Below, piece by piece: positions 14,816-16,840 of a stretch of 16,840 bases of DNA. Within the stretch, counting starts at the first letter, position 1. Every line of letters begins with the position of its first letter. The translations under genes and the position numbers were made by a program. The notes under the pieces were generated by a model that had not been told where the DNA came from, did no database searches, and worked only from the letters and a program-made list of their open reading frames with translations. This DNA comes from JAYKGU01 sp035285585 (GTDB taxonomy: Bacteria; Cyanobacteriota; Cyanobacteriia; CAKZMO01): NCBI GenBank assembly GCA_035285585.1, contig JAYKGU010000056.1, positions 1-16,840 on the forward strand, given 5' to 3'.

Positions 14816-16215
14816 TCGTTGGCGAGGACGGCGGCGATCGCCTCCCTGGCGTTGCTCTTAAACTCCTTCACATCCACCCGGTTAAGCACCGTCACCGCAA
14901 CCACCATGCCCACCGCCTGCACGATAAACACCAGGCCGAAGGCGGGATAGGGCTGTTGGAACAGTTGCCGCCCCAGATCCAGCAAAGCTCCCCCCAGAAC
15001 GGTGGCCGATGCCTGGGAAAGGGACTGGGCTAACCCCCAGGCTCCTACGAACGTGCCCGCAGTTTCCGCCGCCGTCAGATCCAGCATGAGGCTCACGGCA
15101 CTGTTGGTGAGCACACCGGAGGAGAGGCCAAAGAACATCACGGCGCTTTTCAGCATGAGCTGATCCTGGGTAAGGCCCGCCAGCACCACCAGGACAAACG
15201 ACCCCGCCGTACAGTAGCAGCCCAGCTTAGCCGTGCGCTGTTTCCCCAGGCGAGGCACAATCAGGAACCCCGCCAGACCAATGCCCGCCAGAATGCCGTA
15301 GCCCCAGTATTTGTTCAAACCCGCGCTCTCGCCAATGGACATGCCAAACACCTCGCGGGCGTAGGGTTCCAGCACGGGCTGCTGAAGGAAAAGGCTGATG
15401 GTCATCACCAGCAAAAAGCAAAAGAATAGCCCGGTTTGGGGGGAGGCCGTGAGGATTTTCAGGGCGTGGCCCAGGGTAATCTGGTCTTCGCGATCGCTCA
15501 CCATACTGCGGCTACTAAATCGGGAATACTTCTTCTCAATGCCCACCGTAGCCAGCAGGGCCAGCCCCAGCACCGCCACCGGAAAGACGAGAAACAAGCG
15601 GTTAATCACCGGCTGGAGGGTTTCCGGCGTCAGGCCTTCCAGCATGGTTTGGCCGATGATTGCCCCCGCCACAATGCCGACCATCAGCATGGCCCAGACA
15701 ATGCCCACCAGCTTGGAGCGGTTGTCTTCGTCGGAAATATCCACCAGCAGGGCCGTAAACGGCGTGGAGCTGGCGCTAATGCACAGGCCGTAGAGGGCAA
15801 ACATGAAGGCCAGCAGGGCCGCCCAGCCCCAGGTTTGCACCGACCAGCCCGCCGCCGCACTCGCCCCCAACCGCCAGACCACCCGCACCGCCAGCGTCAG
15901 ACAGAGCACCTGCAGGGCCATGCCTGCCCAGATGTAGGGCGTGCGGTGATAGCCCCCCAGGGGTTTGGCGTCGGACATCTGGCCAAACCAGATGCGGGCC
16001 GGAGCGATGAACTGATACATGGCGATCGCCCCCGCCGCAATCGTACCGGGAATCGCCAGCTCGGAAATCAAAACCTGGTTCAAAACCCCGAGGGTCAGCA
16101 GTGACAGCAGCCCCAACCCCATCTGAAAAAGGCCCAACCGAAACATGGTCAGGAGATTGATGTGGGGCAGGGCGCGATCGGATGGCTGGATGGTGGGGAA
16201 ATCGCTGGTTGCCAT
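14806..16215 (-). CDS. PucC/BCH2-family MFS transporter (BCD family)
   Basis: 469 aa with about 12 hydrophobic helices, an integral cytoplasmic- or thylakoid-membrane protein. The family motif region is clear after helix 2: MSDAKPLGGYHRTPYIWAG, the (S)D..xxGGxRxPYI pattern of PucC/LhaA proteins. A second region (TPFTALLVDISDEDNRSKLVG) fits the MFS mid-motif. In purple bacteria relatives aid assembly of light-harvesting complexes; in cyanobacteria the homologues are thought to deliver or handle chlorophyll, but this is not settled. The start at 16215 is chosen because the 56 in-frame codons upstream (to 16383) span an inverted repeat and encode no membrane or family-like sequence. No Shine-Dalgarno. 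It is divergent from the topoisomerase gene. Confidence 0.85.
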   Translation of the reverse strand: MATSDFPTIQPSDRALPHINLLTMFRLGLFQMGLGLLSLLTLGVLNQVLISELAIPGTIAAGAIAMYQFIAPARIWFGQMSDAKPLGGYHRTPYIWAGMALQVLCLTLAVRVVWRLGASAAAGWSVQTWGWAALLAFMFALYGLCISASSTPFTALLVDISDEDNRSKLVGIVWAMLMVGIVAGAIIGQTMLEGLTPETLQPVINRLFLVFPVAVLGLALLATVGIEKKYSRFSSRSMVSDREDQITLGHALKILTASPQTGLFFCFLLVMTISLFLQQPVLEPYAREVFGMSIGESAGLNKYWGYGILAGIGLAGFLIVPRLGKQRTAKLGCYCTAGSFVLVVLAGLTQDQLMLKSAVMFFGLSSGVLTNSAVSLMLDLTAAETAGTFVGAWGLAQSLSQASATVLGGALLDLGRQLFQQPYPAFGLVFIVQAVGMVVAVTVLNRVDVKEFKSNAREAIAAVLANDLD

Positions 16216-16485
16216 AACGAACAATATAGAGTGAAGTTGATAGCTATCGGTGGTTACAGGCAGCCTGTCTATATCTAAAGATAAGGCACTTTCTGGCATA
16301 GGACTCACGCAGTTGGGTGATTTTGTAGGCACGCCGACCCACAAAATCATCCGGAATCCCAGATTGAGTCTTCTCCCCCACAAAAGCTAATTTAGCGGAT
16401 GTCGGAAGCAATCTAGTTCAAATATACCAAAATGATGTATCATGTCAGTCAGGCATGGGGTTCAGTTTGAGACTGAGGATGCAGC
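16216..16485. promoter_or_regulatory. Divergent spacer with an inverted repeat
   Basis: Gene-free region that must carry promoters for the transporter (minus) and topoisomerase (plus) genes. It contains TGATTTTGT (16318-16326) and ACAAAATCA (16341-16349), a perfect 9-bp inverted repeat around a 14-nt centre that extends to 12 bp with one wobble pair. An AT-rich segment at 16405-16445 (TTCAAATATACC ... TATCAT) is the likeliest promoter area for the plus-strand gene, but I cannot fix its boxes. Confidence 0.45.
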
Positions 16486-16840
16486 ATGGTTAATCTTCTG
16501 CTGATAGAGAGTCCGGGAAAGCTAAAGAAGCTGGGGCAAATTCTGGGGCCGGGGTGGATGATCAAAGCCAGCATGGGGCACATTCGTGAACTCGCCAACG
16601 ATGGGGAAGATGCCCTGGGCTTTGACTTGACCGCTACGCAAATTGAATGTCGCTACCAGCCCAGGGATGCGCGGGCCAAGAAGGTTCTCTCCGAACTGCG
16701 GCAGGCGGTTAAGCAGGCGGATACGGTTTACATTGCCACCGACCCCGATCGCGAAGGGGAAACCATTGGCTGGCATTTGCAGCAGGCCCTCCACCTGAAA
16801 AATCCCCACCGGGTGGTTTACAGCGAAATCACGCCACAGG
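16486..16840 (+). CDS. Type IA DNA topoisomerase, N-terminal part (3' end outside window)
   Basis: 118 residues visible before the edge. The TOPRIM domain of topoisomerase I, which relaxes negative supercoils by cutting and passing one DNA strand, is shown by LLLIESPGK (E8), ASMGHIREL, and TDPDREGE with the Mg-binding D86, D88 and E92. GAGG lies 7 nt before the ATG. The interval between the SMGH motif and the TDPDREGE motif is short and contains DGEDALGFDL, unlike the longer version I remember for the main cyanobacterial TopA. This may be the second, paralogous type IA enzyme that many cyanobacteria carry. The active-site tyrosine and C-terminal zinc or repeat domains lie outside the window, so full identity is open. 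Confidence 0.88.
   Translation, partial: MVNLLLIESPGKLKKLGQILGPGWMIKASMGHIRELANDGEDALGFDLTATQIECRYQPRDARAKKVLSELRQAVKQADTVYIATDPDREGETIGWHLQQALHLKNPHRVVYSEITPQ

Noticed and set aside
16216..16383. N-terminal extension of the PucC-like transporter
   Set aside because: Spans an inverted repeat, has no membrane or family-like residues, and the normal family start is near 16215.
1..16840. Phage, transposon, toxin-antitoxin or defence island
   Set aside because: No integrase, transposase, small toxin pair or nuclease/ATPase defence gene was recognised on either strand.

Overview
The window looks like a chromosomal segment of a cyanobacterium. The octamer GCGATCGC (HIP1) recurs throughout, for example at 206-213, 315-322, 2582-2589 and 4518-4525. 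The gene set also fits: a DUF3181 protein, a PucC/BCH2-type transporter, and very large calcium-binding RTX proteins. A filamentous, Leptolyngbya-like organism is my inference from style and base composition; no marker gene settles it.

Left part (1-7477, all minus strand): two tandem paralogous genes for metzincin-type metalloproteases with an HExxHxxGF zinc site. The first runs off the left edge and ends in an acidic linker plus RTX repeats. The second (1735 aa) is a mosaic of protease, RTX, LamG, C-type lectin and galactose-binding-like modules. It carries a 963-bp internal repeat and a beta-sandwich domain that appears split by inserted modules. Neither protein has a signal peptide or a visible cysteine, which fits type I secretion to the cell surface or medium.

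Spacer (7478-8171): no gene. It holds an AT-rich stretch, a small dyad, the first copy of a 94-bp structured repeat and a likely terminator.

Middle (8172-10353, minus strand): a housekeeping run consisting of a two-TM protein, DUF3181, tadA (tRNA adenosine deaminase) and a PlsC-type acyltransferase. The second copy of the 94-bp repeat lies upstream of this run. Its 13-nt hairpin loop is the exact reverse complement of the loop in copy 1, while the flanks keep the same orientation.

Right part (10580-16840): an M15-type peptidase (plus) converges with, and overlaps by 16 bp, an M42 aminopeptidase (minus). Two plus-strand genes of unknown function follow (a coiled-coil protein and a small protein with a conserved-looking C-terminus), then a short spacer with C-rich repeats. 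Next come an inositol monophosphatase-family gene and a PucC-like transporter gene (both minus). Divergent from the transporter is the 5' end of a type IA DNA topoisomerase gene, cut by the right edge. No rRNA, tRNA, CRISPR array, transposase or phage gene was seen.
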